This document shows, piece after piece, positions 25,546-38,936 of a stretch of 64,000 bases of DNA; position 1 is the stretch's first letter, and every line of letters starts with the position of its first letter. The position numbers and the translations under genes were made by a program. This stretch comes from Rotaria sordida (lineage: Eukaryota > Rotifera > Eurotatoria > Philodinida > Philodinidae), in assembly GCA_905250125.1 (NCBI GenBank), contig CAJNOL010000561.1, positions 59,664 to 123,663 on the forward strand, written 5' to 3'. The notes under the pieces were generated by a model. It saw nothing but the letters and a program-made list of their open reading frames with translations, did no database searches and was not told the origin of the DNA.

Positions 25546-27919
25546 TCAAGAAATTTTTTATTACGAATAGAAATTTATGAAATAAGAATATTGAGGTTGA
25601 TCAATATATTGATTCGACCAAATCAATATATTGTGTTTGATCGACCTAAACGTACACTTTACAATGTCTCATAGTTGAATCAAACATATGTACAGTATTG
25701 TATGAGTACTAGGATGATATTCAATTATGGTATATCTTATATTAAAAAAGAGTTCCTAAATTAAAGGCCCTTCCTAGTGATCATCAGAATTGACTGAGAT
25801 TATTTGAGTAACCACAAATGTCAATATTATTTAGATATTAATTTAATGAACTACAATTAATGACCAATGGTAGGCATTCAGTCTGGACATATATCATGCA
25901 GATTCGAAGATATCCGAGAAAGAAAAATTATGATTACATACAAAAAAAAAATGAATACCGAGCATATATCTCAGTGATGATTCTCTGATCGTCAGTCAAT
26001 ATTGAATAAAAAACAGTAAGAAAAGAGTACTTGGAAATTCACAATTAAGTGTCCGAGTCTTATTACATTTTAAATTATACTTTCACTGAGTTTTAAACCA
26101 ATTAGAATTGTACTTGACTGTGAAATTTTTATTCGTCTACTTGAGAGCTCATCTTTTCCTAATTGAATAGGAGAGAATAGATGAAACAATAAAATAAATA
26201 AGGTTCATCTGATGAGCGGCCTTGTTTCTAATGTAGAAGTTGAATTCTCGCCATTGACTAGAGTAATATTATATTTGCAGGACGAATAGTGAAGTAGGTG
26301 TCGTCTAGAAAGAGCAATACGTATGTTTCATACATATATCCTTGATGACCTTTAGCTAATACTGATAGAAGTCATTGAGTCTAAATTATTCATGCAAGTA
26401 CGTTTTTTTTTGATTAATGAAAATGATGTATCCGAATGGGTAGCTAAAACAAAAATAACCTTTATGTAGAAAAAGATGGTGATAGATTGTATATTCTGCT
26501 TGACTAAGCAGATAGCTGTGAACTAGCACCTTATACATCTGAGAAGTATACTTCTTTTTGATTCGATCGTACTATCGACTAATTTCTAGCTGCTGGGATT
26601 GGAATCTGTATAGAAAAATATGAAGGTCTCACAACAAGTAATTATAAATCTACCATCTGCATTTTAGCTTGTGAACGTCGTGAAACATACATGACTTCTA
26701 GAACGATATGGACTATGTTCTCGCTTTTTCTCTTGTATACTTTCGAGTTTTGGCAACATCAATCGGATAAAAATCATTACGACGTAACACAATATTTATT
26801 CAATGAATTTCTGATCGGATGTGAATATAAAGAAGGTTCATACCTACACCTACAATGACATCTATACTCTCATATGAGTCGCATTTACCTCGTGTTCGAC
26901 CACGTGCATATGATGGCTACGTCTAAATTTCTAAAGAAAAAAATAATCTAACTCGATCGATCTATAAACAGAGAAAAGGAAATGAAAGAGCCTCTCACTA
27001 TTATCAGAGAACCGAGAATACACATAACATGTCAAATTTGAAATTCAACTTTAGCTATATCCATTCGATAATCCATATTGAGAAATGTATTCATCCAAAA
27101 TTGTAGACCAAACAAATGCTTTCTTGTCGAGATGCGAGATTGTTCTAAAATGAACTTTTGATAAATTTTCTCAGAAATCGAGCATCTTGTATTTTATTTG
27201 TTTCTCGGCCATTTACAATGGATTTTTCTGATCAACATCTCATTCGAAAGAGAAAAAAAAATCTGAACAACATGGAAGATTTATTCCGTCTAAACAATAA
27301 GATTAATAATATTTAGGATTTAAAAACTCTTAGTAACAATCCAATAATATTTGATTTTAAAATGTCAAAAGAATCGATGGAATAGAGTGAAAGACATTAC
27401 AATTTATTTAATAGATCAAGTATGGAATTATATAAAAGAAATATATCGGCAAGATGTGATGTCTCTTCATCTTCGAAAAGACAAAGTGATATTGTTCGAT
27501 CAACAATAGATGTAAAAAATATTGTTGATTAAGCAATATCAAAGTCACCTTTGTAATCGGATCGAATATGGGAAATTAAGTTGTTTTTTGTAGTAAAAAT
27601 AGCATACGAAATAATTGCAACGGATATAAATTGATATTAATTGTATTTTCCATTTTTGCACGCGAGGTTTAAATATTAGGCAATTGACGATCTGTTTGAT
27701 TATCTTGTTTATCTTACGTTGTCTGCTCTTCTTAAAGAATGTTATTTATAGTTCATCAATGCCTAATCGTTTATTTGTCATAAATCATCAAGTCAATAAT
27801 AGCAAGAGCTGGAATAAAAAAATAATTGGTATAGTTATAAGTTTAAAAAATTAATCATCTAGAATTAGCTGAATGCTTGAGTAAAAGAATACTTTTAATT
27901 TTATAATTATTAATATAGA
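25546..27919. other. Intergenic, one small hairpin
   Basis: No gene is recognised. A short inverted repeat lies at 25593-25648 (GGTTGATCAATATATTGATT pairing with AATCAATATATTGTGTTTGA then TCGACC). The rest is AT-rich and featureless to me. Confidence 0.5.
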
Positions 27920-29711
27920 TCAAACATCTGGACGTGTTAACATCCATCCACCATCTACATAAAATGTAGCACCTGTACAATAACTTGCATCATCTGAACA
28001 TAAGTATAAAACCATATTAGCTATATCATCTGGTATTCCTGCTCGTTTTAATGGAATTTCTTTTTCTTTTTCTTTACGCGTTTTAGAATCATCCATTGAT
28101 TCTTGATTCATAGGTGTTAAGATCATACCAGGAGATACATCATTAACACGAATACCATAATCAGCTAATTCTAATGCCATAGCTCGAGTCAAATTACGAA
28201 GACCACTTTTTGATACAGCATCTAAGAATTAGAATAAATGAATTATCATATTTATAAACTAATAATACATACATGCACCTTGACCAGCAGCAACTGATTC
28301 CTCGTGAACACTTGAAATATTAATTATATTACCACTTCGTTTTCCTCGATTTTCCGTACTTTGTTTGCCTTCTGATTCGATTTGTTTAATAAATTGTTTG
28401 GCAGCTAATTTTGAACACATGAATGGACCATGTAAATTAGTTCGAATAACTTTTTCCCATTCACTAAAATCACTTTCATGTACTGGTTTGCCTGTACCAC
28501 CCATTCCTAGAAATAGAATTTGTTAAGTATTCGAACAATCTTTGATTGTCGATTGAATTTTGTAGTGCAACTCGAATTTAAAATGGAAACTATATCATAA
28601 TGGGTTTTTTTCTTAAGTCATTGTATCAATCATTCTACATTTTGTATTCAATAGATCTTCAAATGCAATTGCTCGACTGTCCACTCGTTCATCTAGCTCA
28701 GAAATGGAACTTTATACATATATGCATAGAGGCTGTAGGAGCAGGGAACGTGGTGAATACGCATTAGTGTAAATTATATTAACCACTTCAGTGATCTATC
28801 AAAAAACTAAAACTTCATCTATGTGTAAATGTATACAGACCTTATTTATCAAGCAGATGGTGAATATAAACCAGTGGTCAAGTAAGATTTGTATAATTAT
28901 AAGGGTCTTATTTCTGAGGCAGATAAAAAAGTAGAGTGTTATATGTAAACGTGCGTTCTCTGTTCTACTGTGTATTGATCATCAGGAGAATGGGACCGAC
29001 GTATCTTGTAGTATCTAGTAAGTTTTGCGTGTTTCAATCATGATAGAGAAAGAGATGCATTATTCTCTTATATTTTTTGACAACAAAGTATCAACACTTC
29101 TTGATCTGATCAGTATACGTTTGATTTATATTCATCTTTATGCATAAGATTTTATTAAAACGTACGTATATGTAAGTATTCATTTATAGCTGAAATATTA
29201 CAAAACAGAAAACGGATACTCTGTCGTATCATTTCTGATAATCTTAATTTTTAGTTTGAAACTTACAACTTTTTCATAAAAATATATTGCCAAGAAAAAA
29301 AAATGGTCTTATTTCTTAGTAATAAAAATCTTTTGTTTTACAACTATATATATTTTCATTTGGACAAATACTTTTATTCTAAATAAATTGAATTAAATTT
29401 CTTTCAAATTAATATCATAACTTACCAGCATTATTTACAAGAATGTCGAGTCGTTTGAATTCAGATAATGTTTTATCAAATAAATTTTTTACTTGTGATT
29501 CATCTCCAACATCTGTTTGAACTACTAATGCTTTTCGACCTGTTTCAATAACACGTTTAGCAGTTTCTTTAGCACCCTTTTCATCTGATCTATATGTAAT
29601 AACAACATCTGCACCAGCTTTTGCAAAAGTAATGGCAACTCCTTGACCAATACCACTATCGGCACCGGTAACAATAGCAACACGATCTTTTAACTTTTGA
29701 TTATCTGCCAT
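27920..29711 (-). CDS. Short-chain dehydrogenase/reductase, glucose 1-dehydrogenase-like
   Basis: Three exons on the minus strand: 29426-29711, 28273-28506 and 27920-28221. Introns are 919 bp and 51 bp, with GT/AG ends. Phases close exactly, giving 273 residues. It has the full classical SDR signature: the NAD(P)-binding TGADSGIG at 15-22, NNAG at 93-96, catalytic Ser161, Tyr174 and Lys178 (YAVSK, with the Tyr codon split by intron 2), and a C-terminal YVDGGW. The family reduces or oxidises alcohols and sugars with NAD(P); the closest flavour by eye is bacterial glucose 1-dehydrogenase, and the substrate cannot be told. There is no targeting peptide, so it is probably cytosolic. The bacterial look with added introns fits the known bdelloid habit of domesticating bacterial genes, but that is inference. 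The start is the only ATG before the Rossmann fold. Confidence 0.92.
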
Positions 29712-32256
29712 AGATATTCGCTCAAGTTAAATGCAACTAGAAAATACATATAAATTCAGTAATACTAAATTGATTAAAAACAATTTGAATATATACAGAA
29801 AGATTACGAATCAGTAAAAATAAATTGTTCATACATTCTTAATGTATCAATAAAATTTATCAAGAAAGATCCTCTATCATATGCTATGGAACTTATTGAA
29901 TCGATTCGTGACAGAAACAGACCTATGGAAGTTTGACAACATCTCTTTTTATACTGTCAATCAAAATTTTTCTTCGTAGAGTTCAAAATTGAATTTCAAA
30001 TATTTTTGTAGAAAATTGTCGAATTTGTTTTCTTTTAATCATAGGCTATTGCTCGAAAATTAGGAGAAACACTTTCACTTTCCTTTCGAAGAGGAAAGTT
30101 ACTAAGTGAGATGAATGAGAAATTTTAACAGTTATCATATATATATATATATATTATCTGTATAGCAAGTGAGATTTTTAGAGATATATAATTGACATTT
30201 TTAGATATTTTCTTATTATTTCTTTATTTATTTCTCTTTCTTGGTATTTCTCGTCCCGCAGACTATCCTTTACATTCTTTTATTCTGTTCACTTGATCTA
30301 GCATGCTCTCCTATATTTTTTAAACCTTCTAGTTTTTTTTATTCACAATTTTCAAATGAAACAACATTGAGTTTTAGTTTCAAATTCTGACCTTTTCCTG
30401 TTCATATTAATTTTTTTTACACGCATTGAAAAGCGATGTGCCAATGAGGACAAACTGCATAGTTTCTTTTTATGAATATCAATAGACAAGTATTTTTTCG
30501 TCTTTTCTCCAATCTTATCCTGGGACACAAGAACAGACACTTGTTATTCAAATGCAATTACTGTCCTGTTAAAAATAGAATGTATATTGGCAGAAGTTGA
30601 ATAGCTCTTGAATGTAAACAGGTAACGATCTGCATTGTTGTCATTACTCAGAAGTGGACACCGAACAATACAAAACTATGCTGAACTCAAAACTTTGAGA
30701 ATAAAAAATAGTTTCTGTTTTTTACTTGCATCTGATATTGAAATCTCTAACAGAGATAAACACAGCAAATATAGTTGTTTTTTATAAGATTTTTTTTTCC
30801 TATTTCGTGGCGCGCTTATCTTGCAGCATTGATGCAATCGCAACGACTTACTCTAATCTGCTGCAGTTTGTCATATAACAAAATTCTTTTTGTTGTGTAT
30901 TCGCTTGGTGATTTAAAAATAATAGTTATCTATCTGGACCCTTTAGTTCTTACTATGTAAGTAAAAGTATTTTTCTCTGATATGAAAATCATATTTTGCC
31001 AAAAAAACTGCTTTTCTATTATCAATTACTCAATAGAAATTGTTTAAAGTATTTCTAAGCATAGATCGATAATATAGGAGACTATTGTGAGGATTAATAT
31101 AATTTGAACAGGATTATGGGCCAAGCGCAAGTCATACAACAAGTGTTGTAAAACGTACATACGTAATTCGTCCGTTCTTTTGAATGATCACACTATTTCA
31201 TTTACATGACTCACTATGCTATCCAACTATCTGCTTGCTGATACATGGAAACAACTTAATTGGATACGATGAACATCGAATAAACAAAAACTTGTTTCAA
31301 ATTTTTCCTGTTTTGAAAAAAAAAGAATAGTTCTGCCTAATCTTTCCTTCCATTTTGTTCAAATCATTTAAAAGATTAAAGTTCATAATGATAGATGCCT
31401 CTAGTTTATGAATATCCTCTGCAAAAGCGAAAATTGATTTTAGTATCGCCAGTTCTACTATTATACTTTGTTTGGTTTATTAGTATCCTTCGCTCTGTCT
31501 TCATTTGTATTCATTGTAACTCACTTTCAAAATAGAAATAAACAAATCCATAAATTACACAATATCAATGAATACATAGTACAATTATAAAACCTTCTTA
31601 TGAACTAAAATTCTTGCATGAGAAGTTACATCGATGTTTATGAGCGTCTCGAATTGTATTTTTCTGACAAAATCTTTACATGAAAGTGTTCTTGTTTTCC
31701 AGATCAAAACACTCGGATCGTATCCCAGTGCAATCTGTGCATTTCCGATACAGTATATTCGCGAAATAAACCTATCTTATTAAAAACAAATTATCAGAGA
31801 ACTAAAATGAGTTTAATTTACTTTGCAAAATAATCGGTATATTGGGATCGACTGATGAAATGACATGACACAGCTGCTTTTAAAATCAGTCTACAGAATA
31901 TGGGGTGTATGTTCATATTGGAGAACTGCTTCAGTCGTCTCCTTTGTATACATCAATCATATATAAAGATTCTTATACTAATTTATTCAAGCATCGAAGA
32001 AAGTAAAAGCTGTTTTATCAGCTCGAATTTGTAAGGAATCTTTTTCTATACTAAACTTCTATATTTGAAATCGAAAGAAATTATATCATATAAGTTGTTA
32101 CATTGAAACTGACATCGAATGTTCGAACATTAAAACTTCTTTAAAAAATTACATTTGATTATGTCGATATAATATAAATAAAAAAATAACCAAATAAGTA
32201 TATTTGAACTAATTTGATATCGTGCAACAGTTAACAATTTACTCTTTCACAATAAG
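29712..32256. other. Intergenic, nothing recognised
   Basis: This lies upstream of the dehydrogenase. There is a short AT microsatellite at about 30138-30155. Small reading frames at 30352-30540 and 30775-30960 have no recognisable features. Confidence 0.5.
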
Positions 32257-32923
32257 GCTGATTCTGGAGGTTGGAATTAGTCAGAATCAATAGAATCAAT
32301 GGAATCACTCGGAATCACATAGAATCTTATGGAATCAAACGTAAAAAAATGCCTGTTTATACTCGCCAACCAGATTTTTCCATGTTGCGGTCTCGGCCAA
32401 TGAGGTTTTTTCTCACGATAGGTTTGGCCAATCAGATTTTTTCACACCGTGGTTTCGCCCAATCAGATTTTTTCATACCGCGGCTTTGGCCAATCAGGTT
32501 TTTTCTCACAGCGGTTTCGACCAATCAGATTTTTTCACACCATGGTTTCGGCTTATCAGATTTTTTCATGCTGAGGTTTTGGCCAATCAGATTTTTCCAT
32601 ACCGCAGTTTCTGTCAACTAGGTGTTTCCTATGCAAACACCTGATTGACTGAAACTGTCTTGAGAAAAAAATCTGACTGGTCGAAACTGCGCTGTGGAAA
32701 CGCCTCATTGGTCGAAAGCGCTGTACGGAAAAAACCTGATTGGTCAAAACCGCCGCGAGAAAAAACCTGATTGACCAAAGCCGCAGCATGAAAAATCCGA
32801 TTGGCCGAAGCCACGATGAGAAAAACCCAATGAGACGGCATAATAGTGGACAGAGGTCATGATATTCATACAGATTCTGGAATTAATAGAATCACATAGA
32901 ATCAATGGAATTACAGAATCAGC
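32257..32923. mobile_element. Inverted-minisatellite fold-back element
   Basis: The ends are the 10-bp inverted repeat GCTGATTCTG (32257) and CAGAATCAGC (32914-32923). Inside each end is a run of imperfect repeats of the type TAGAATCAATGGAATCA. Further in, the left half (about 32380-32620) carries about seven units of roughly 30 bp built on CCAATCAGATTTTTTCACAC plus CGTGGTTTCGG. The right half (about 32640-32830) carries about seven units of the reverse complement (AAAAAACCTGATTGGTCAAA plus CCGC). The whole can fold into one long hairpin. This is the classical fold-back transposon layout. No transposase is encoded. Open frames through the array are by-products of the repeat. Confidence 0.85.
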
Positions 32924-33304
32924 TTTTCCCTCCTTGGAGGTCCCCTTAAGTAATTTACTGATCAATTATTAAATTGACTGATTTTATAATTATTCCATTT
33001 ACTGGATGTTTGATTTATTTTACTGACCATAAATTATATTCCCTTATCTATTTATTATTTTTCCTGATAATTGTGAGATCGAATCGGAAAGCACTATTCA
33101 TGAGATGTTTTATAATAAAATCTGGTCTCCTGTCTGAGAACTGCTTGTTAAATCGATCCATACAATCTTTAGGATGTCGTAATATCTACTTGAATGATAA
33201 AAAAAAGATTTTTCTGTGGTAATAAAACGTTCGTTAAAAATAGATTGTATATGATGATGATTCTTTGTGAACATGTTCAACTTGAAATAATGTCCATGAT
33301 AATA
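32924..33304. other. Spacer, nothing recognised
   Basis: AT-rich sequence between the fold-back element and hairpin D. An open frame at 32974-33222 has no recognisable motif. Confidence 0.45.
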
Positions 33305-33368
33305 TGAGTGTGGGTGTAAATGTGAGTGGACTTGAAGGCATCAAAATAGCCACAGTTGCACACACCCT
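33305..33368. repeat. TGTGGG-like hairpin D
   Basis: GAGTGTGGGTGTAAATGTGA is followed after about 30 bases by CCACAGTTGCACACACCCTG. It lies about 300 bp downstream of the small membrane-protein gene. Confidence 0.6.
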
Positions 33369-33666
33369 GAATTCTGTACTGAATAAATGTCGACATTTGT
33401 GCATCTGTAACTCACAGTTACTCTTTTTTTTTCAATTATTTTTAATGTTAGAAATAAAATATGATAGAAAATTATTCGAATAATGAAAACATACGAAATA
33501 TAAATCAAACAATATGACAAATTTTATACGAATCAAATTGACATATGATGATGAATGGTGTCTTTCAAATTAAAGGAAATTCCTGTTGTATATCTTGTTC
33601 ATTGTGTTCTTTTAACAATTTGACTAATTTAAACATGAAGATAATTTTCACAATCTGAAAAATAGA

Positions 33667-34557
33667 TCATTCGAATAAAAAGACACACGACCAATAAAAA
33701 GAACGAAAAAATTTCCATACCGACACAACCAGAGTGATCAAACCATGCATTATAATAACTATATCAATACTCCTTACAACAGCTGGTTGACTGGTATTTT
33801 GATCATTGGCACTTATTGCTGGTTGACTGGTGATGTGAGCGACAATCATGAACACCATAGTCATAACCATCAGAACCCAGTAAGTTACTTCGATCAATGC
33901 AAACTAATACAAGAGAATCGAGATTGGAACTGAACGAGTAACAAATATTTACTTACAATAAGTATGCCAAGACGATCCAATTTAATTAGAAAATAAAGCG
34001 CAAGACATTCAATAATCAAGGATACAATAACTAGAATGATACAAAGCCTTTAATAAAAAAAACCTAATAATTAACTTTATCTTCAATATGGTTATGATTT
34101 CAGACTATGTCGATAGGCATAGAAAAATTTGCTTAACGAATAATTATGGTTATGAGATTGAATGATATACCTATATGAAAAATAAGTACAATCAAATGAT
34201 CAACTCAACAATCACTATAGCTATACAAGAAATTACGAAATTCGATTCAAAACAAAAAAAAAAAAAGAATTTCTTGATGATCAAAGAAAGTTTTATATAG
34301 AATAACTTACTGTCGTCGAGAATCGCCGTTGCTTCTTTGAGTTTTTCATCGATTGTCTTCAATTTAATTGTGATTTCGATGTGAACAGCAATAAAGTAGA
34401 GTATATTCATTCCCTATATACTCGTATAAGTATTCATAATTGAAAAGAAATCTCATCAAACAATATCTACCATTGCAATTAATTGTAGAATAATTAAAAA
34501 TTTTCGTTGTGATCGTATTCGAACATTGAAATGAATGATACGTTGTGAATTAATCAT
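33667..34557 (-). CDS. Small four-helix membrane protein, unknown function
   Basis: Four exons on the minus strand: 34471-34557, 34311-34413, 33957-34030 and 33667-33903. Introns of 57, 280 and 53 bp have GT/AG ends and phases that close, giving 166 residues. The product begins MINSQRIIHFNVRIRSQRKF and has hydrophobic stretches at roughly 20-45 (FLIILQLIAMGMNILYFIAV), 66-82 (IVSLIIECLALYFLI), 89-110 (FALIEVTYWVLMVMTMVFMI) and 135-160 (IVIIMHGLITLVVSVW). This layout resembles small four-pass membrane proteins that are numerous in bdelloids; no function is known to me. The loop between helices 3 and 4 holds a direct repeat (TSQPA, twice), from a 14-bp DNA duplication. A segment of charged residues (KLKTIDEKLKEATAILDD) separates helices 1 and 2. 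The gene model rests on splice signals only. Confidence 0.65.
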
Positions 34558-37500
34558 CGTTTACTTTTCAGATTGAAACTTTTGCTACTCAAAATGTAAG
34601 TTTTGTATTTGTTACAAAAGAATCACAAACAATTTTATCAATTGATTGTCTATTTTTATACTATACGACATATGTAGAGATGTAAGCTAATCTATTGTTA
34701 TTTCTTTTTTTTTTTCGTTTGTCTTTTCTATTGATTGCATTTTGACAGAGAAAAGAATATCTCAAGTTACTCTACCGATTCGATTTTCAATATTAGAAAT
34801 CAACTATGGATGTGATGCTTGTTGTGTGTATAGATAACAAAAATGAAGAAGAGATATGAACGAAAAAAGCAAAGGAAAGAACTATTGATTAAGAAGTGAT
34901 GTACCGAATAGGTAACAAATGTTCAAATATATAGTATGGAGGTGGGTGAGAATATAACCCACACACTCGTGCCTAAAAAGACACATAGAACATTGGTAAA
35001 ATACACAAATACTCAAATTAAAACTAACACTACCAATTGATAAGCACCTTAAATTGAATTAACACACATCCAGTACCTTTTCAAACATGAACATATTTGT
35101 TTACATCTTATTGTTCGAAATTTTGTTAATATTGTAGAAATGCATTTGTGCCCTGTACTTACCTGATGAGCTGCAAGAGAAGAGAAGTAATATTATGTTT
35201 CGCTATAATAAATGATTGTCTGAGTAAAAAAAACACAAAAACAAATATAATATTATATAGTAACAAATAAAATAAGCACTAGTAGCCACAATTCTATTGA
35301 TCAAGATGCTTTATCAGAATAAAGATTTTTCCAAACAAATGAAGGCAATGAGAGAATATACTGTATACAATAAATCCACACCTAAAAAGTCTCTTCCATT
35401 ACTATGCATTTACAAGGCACTAAATAGATTCTTCACTGGTTAGTAGACCTTTGATCGATGAAGTAAACAATAATGATTTTTCTATGCCAAGTCATATCTC
35501 TGAAATAATCTGGTATTATGATTTAAAGATCCTATAGGACAAGATAGATCGGAGACACGCTTGGAATTAATATTACTTAAAATTATTTTTTTTTGCGCGA
35601 AATGTAGTACTCTAAAACATACTTTTTCTCATTTATTTGATCATTTCTATTTTATTAGCGATAGATTTCATAATATAATAAAGATAATCTTAGCAAATGC
35701 AATAGTGAAATGGTAGCAAATAGTATCTTTATTCCTGGATTTGGAGAGTTAATTCATGTTCTTCAACATTCATATATGGGATACTATGTACTAGCTAGTG
35801 ATATATATATACTGTTGTTATTGAGCACCAACAGAAAATCAATCAAGGCTTACTAATATCTTTCATTAATTTTTTTATGCTATAAAAAGTACAAGTCACA
35901 ATTTCTGTTTAAGGAAATAATGAAAAATTTTTTGAAAAGACAAGACAAAATTGAATATATAGTGCATGATTTAGAATCACCCATCGAAGCCACAGACAAC
36001 AAATCTTTTGGTACATTATTAAGCTGTTATGTATAGCAGAGAATATCGAGAGTAATTTAGAGATTTGTTGCTTGATCGAATCAAGTTATCAGAAGAAGCT
36101 AGCTTTATGATTAATCTATTTCATAAAGGACCTGAATACTAACAGAAATCTACTTCACTAAATTGATATGAAGACCGTGACAAGATACAAAATGAGATCA
36201 TCATGAAGAATATAGAAGAAAAAAGTCAATTGTTACTGCTAAATTCTCACTTGAAGTTGACTTTTTTTACATTTTTCTTCAGGATAAAAATACTCTATGA
36301 TACAACATCAACTGAGATTCCTGGGTGTGTCTAAGTAGCTCTAATGAAACTGAACATTCTTGAAACGACTGAAAATAAATGGAAGTTCTGCGTTATCAGG
36401 TTTATCCATAAATTAACATTTGTTCTCATCTATAGCGATGTATAATAAAGTACTTTGAATCCGTATGATCATTAGAAGTTAAGCGAAAAATTTTGATGAG
36501 ATGTCATACAAGTAAGTACTAGTAATTCGAGTAAATAAAAAAATAGAAATCGTATTCTTCTTGTTATTTCACTTTCAATTTTTAATAGAATATTCACAAA
36601 ATTGTATACATTCGATGGGTGATGCTATTTCATGTTTATATGTGCTTGCTCACTAAACTGACTTGATTTGATTGGTGAGAAGATAAGTAATACTCAATAA
36701 TAAATGATTCAAATCAAGTCTAACATGGTAAACAGATATAGACGTACTTGGATATGATTCATATTTGAGAGAAACGCAAACATTAATCATGCCCCTACTA
36801 GAAGGAGGAAAAAAAATTATATTTTGCTGTTCTCTGCTCGACAAAAAATGGCCTTGCACAATATGTAATGCTATCATGTCATTTTACCATAGCGTTGTGT
36901 ATGTAGTCTATAACAACAGAAGAGGTGAGTAAGTTCTTGTATTGCTTCTTCTTTTATTATAAGCTAACATCTTTAATGAAGATAGTAACAAGTGAAGTTA
37001 ATGATGAGAGTTGTTGCTATTGTAAAAACATTCTTCATTGAATGTTTTACCAAATCTATACCAATAGTTTCATCATTTCATAAATACATAGAAAACAACA
37101 TAAGATTTATCGTGAGTCCAAAAGAATTAGAACGGGTAAATACTTATTTTTGGATTTATTTAGTTATTCTTATAAGACATAAAAGAAAGTCATTAGTTCG
37201 ATCTTTTATTTATGTTGAAATAAAACTTAACATCTGAAGCTAATTTTTTTTTTCAAAGATCGTCAAATAGTGTATTATATCGAAATGTGTAAGTTTAACA
37301 ACACTCCCGTTTCCAGTACTTAAAAAAAACAATTTTTTCGACTTTGATTTTAAATCATCATATCACGCTAAGACAACAATCTACAATGAGTGTAAAGGTA
37401 GTTCTCTTTCATTTTTCTTCTATAACAGAAAAGCAATAGTTTTTTTGAGTCATTGAACAAATAAGTAACAGTACACGTGACAGATTATAGAAGCAAGCAA

Positions 37501-38249
37501 TTATATTTTTCGTACACGTAGATACATATATATCTTCTTGTTATAATTTTCCCTACTTTAATGACAATAATCGACAAAAAATAATTATTATAAAAATAAT
37601 ATAAGATTATTAAGCTACCACAATCGGCTTCTGTTCACTATTCCATATCAAGAAAAACTTCGATGCTAGAGTATATAACATTTAGCGACAAAAAAATGTA
37701 TAATATATCCTCGATAGAAATATGTGATGTTCACTCATAGTGTATTGGTCTTGTTAGTTGATGCTTTCAGTTCTTAATCGAGAGATTTTTTTTTCGAACG
37801 TTTGTTTATCGAAAGTTTAGTTGATAGAAACATTCTGTTTCTTAAGATAACATGTGTACACATTGTTTCAGTATTCAGTTCGAAGGTAATATAACATTTG
37901 AGGAAGTGAAAACAACTTTTTGATACCACACTGACACTGAAAATTCTCTAACGAAACGTCTACTATGATTTTCTGTCTGAATTCATACTATTGCATCAAT
38001 TATCATTAGTAAAACGTAGCCTAAAAATATATCCATTTCTGATTGCTCATGTATGTAAGTTTGAGACTGTATTACACGAACAGATTGTGATTGTGCTGAA
38101 CTTGCGAATCCTTTTTCTTTTTGTTTGTTTTTAATCTTAGTCTAGAAAAACTTGCAACACATGATTTTATTTGATTTATTCTTTAGAGGACGACGCTTTA
38201 TATTACAATAGAAGCAGACTAATAGTATCCAATCAATCAGAGAAATATT
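34558..38249. other. Long intergenic stretch with one G/C hairpin
   Basis: No gene is recognised in about 3.7 kb. The only marked structure is hairpin E at 34938-34968. An 81-codon frame at 36992-37237 has no motif I can name. The last few hundred bases are presumably the 5' region of the phosphatase gene. Confidence 0.45.
34938..34968. repeat. TGTGGG-like hairpin E (short)
   Basis: GGAGGTGGGTGAGAATATAA is followed directly by CCCACACACTCG. This is a compact version of the same G-then-C arrangement seen at hairpins A, C, D, F, G and H. Confidence 0.55.
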
Positions 38250-38936
38250 ATGTCCTTCCTCACCGACTTACAAATCCATTCTCAGTCAAAACTTCGACCA
38301 ACTACCAGTCGCGTGACAAACTCGTTAGGTCAAACCTATTATGAATCCAAATCTGCAGATGGAACATTTCAAATTTATGATAGATCAACAGATTCTAACA
38401 GTATATTTATGATAATCGATAATTCACCTGATGAAAAACTTCATCATATCATTGATGGTGTTTACATTGGTTCACAAGATTCAGCGCTTAATATAGCAGG
38501 TCTCAATGAGTGCAAAATTACACATATACTTAATGTAGCTACTGGAATTAGAAATGCATTCCCTGACCAATACAAATATTTAAATATTGAATTATTAGAT
38601 GTACCTGAGACAAATATTTACAAAGTGTTTACACGTACAAATGAATTCATACAACAAGCAGTTGCTGATAATGGACGTGTTTTAATTCATTGTAATGCTG
38701 GTATTTCACGTAGTGCTAGTATTGCTTTAGCTTATTTACTCGGAATACATCGTATAAAATATGAAGATGCATATAAATTATTGAAAACAGCACGTTCGAA
38801 TATTAAACCAAATGATGGATTTGTAAAACAATTGAAACAGTATGCTGCAGAAATAGCACAGACAAATGAAAATAATTCACTGTCGATAGATGATATTAAT
38901 CGAGCTGTAAATGACGAATCATGTGATATATAGAAC
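38250..38936 (+). CDS. Dual-specificity protein phosphatase, DUSP19-like
   Basis: A single open frame of 227 codons from an ATG in good context (GAAATATTATG) to TAG. The catalytic signature HCNAGISRS (147-155) supplies the nucleophile Cys148 and Arg154; Asp117 in LLDVPETN is the likely general acid. The phosphatase domain spans about 66-200, starting with the typical IDGVYIGSQDSAL and THILNVATG motifs. The short N-terminal tail (SKLRPTTSRVTNSLGQTYYE) also resembles DUSP19/SKRP1, a regulator of JNK signalling in animals. It would remove phosphate from Tyr and Ser/Thr of kinases; the exact substrate here is not shown by sequence. All catalytic residues are present, so it should be active. No introns occur within the coding region. 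Upstream, a possible acceptor (TTCTTTAG near 38187) could end a 5' UTR intron. Confidence 0.95.

Noticed and set aside
32271..32841. Open frames on both strands through the fold-back element (FFLTIGLANQIFS-type repeats)
   Set aside because: The repetitive translation comes from the 30-bp minisatellite, not from a repeat protein.
33745..33933. Plus-strand 62-codon frame
   Set aside because: It is antisense to the last exon of the small membrane-protein gene, which has splice support and hydrophobic helices.
36992..37237. 81-codon frame beginning MKLMMRVVAIVKTFF
   Set aside because: No motif, no flanking exon, typical length for chance in AT-rich DNA.
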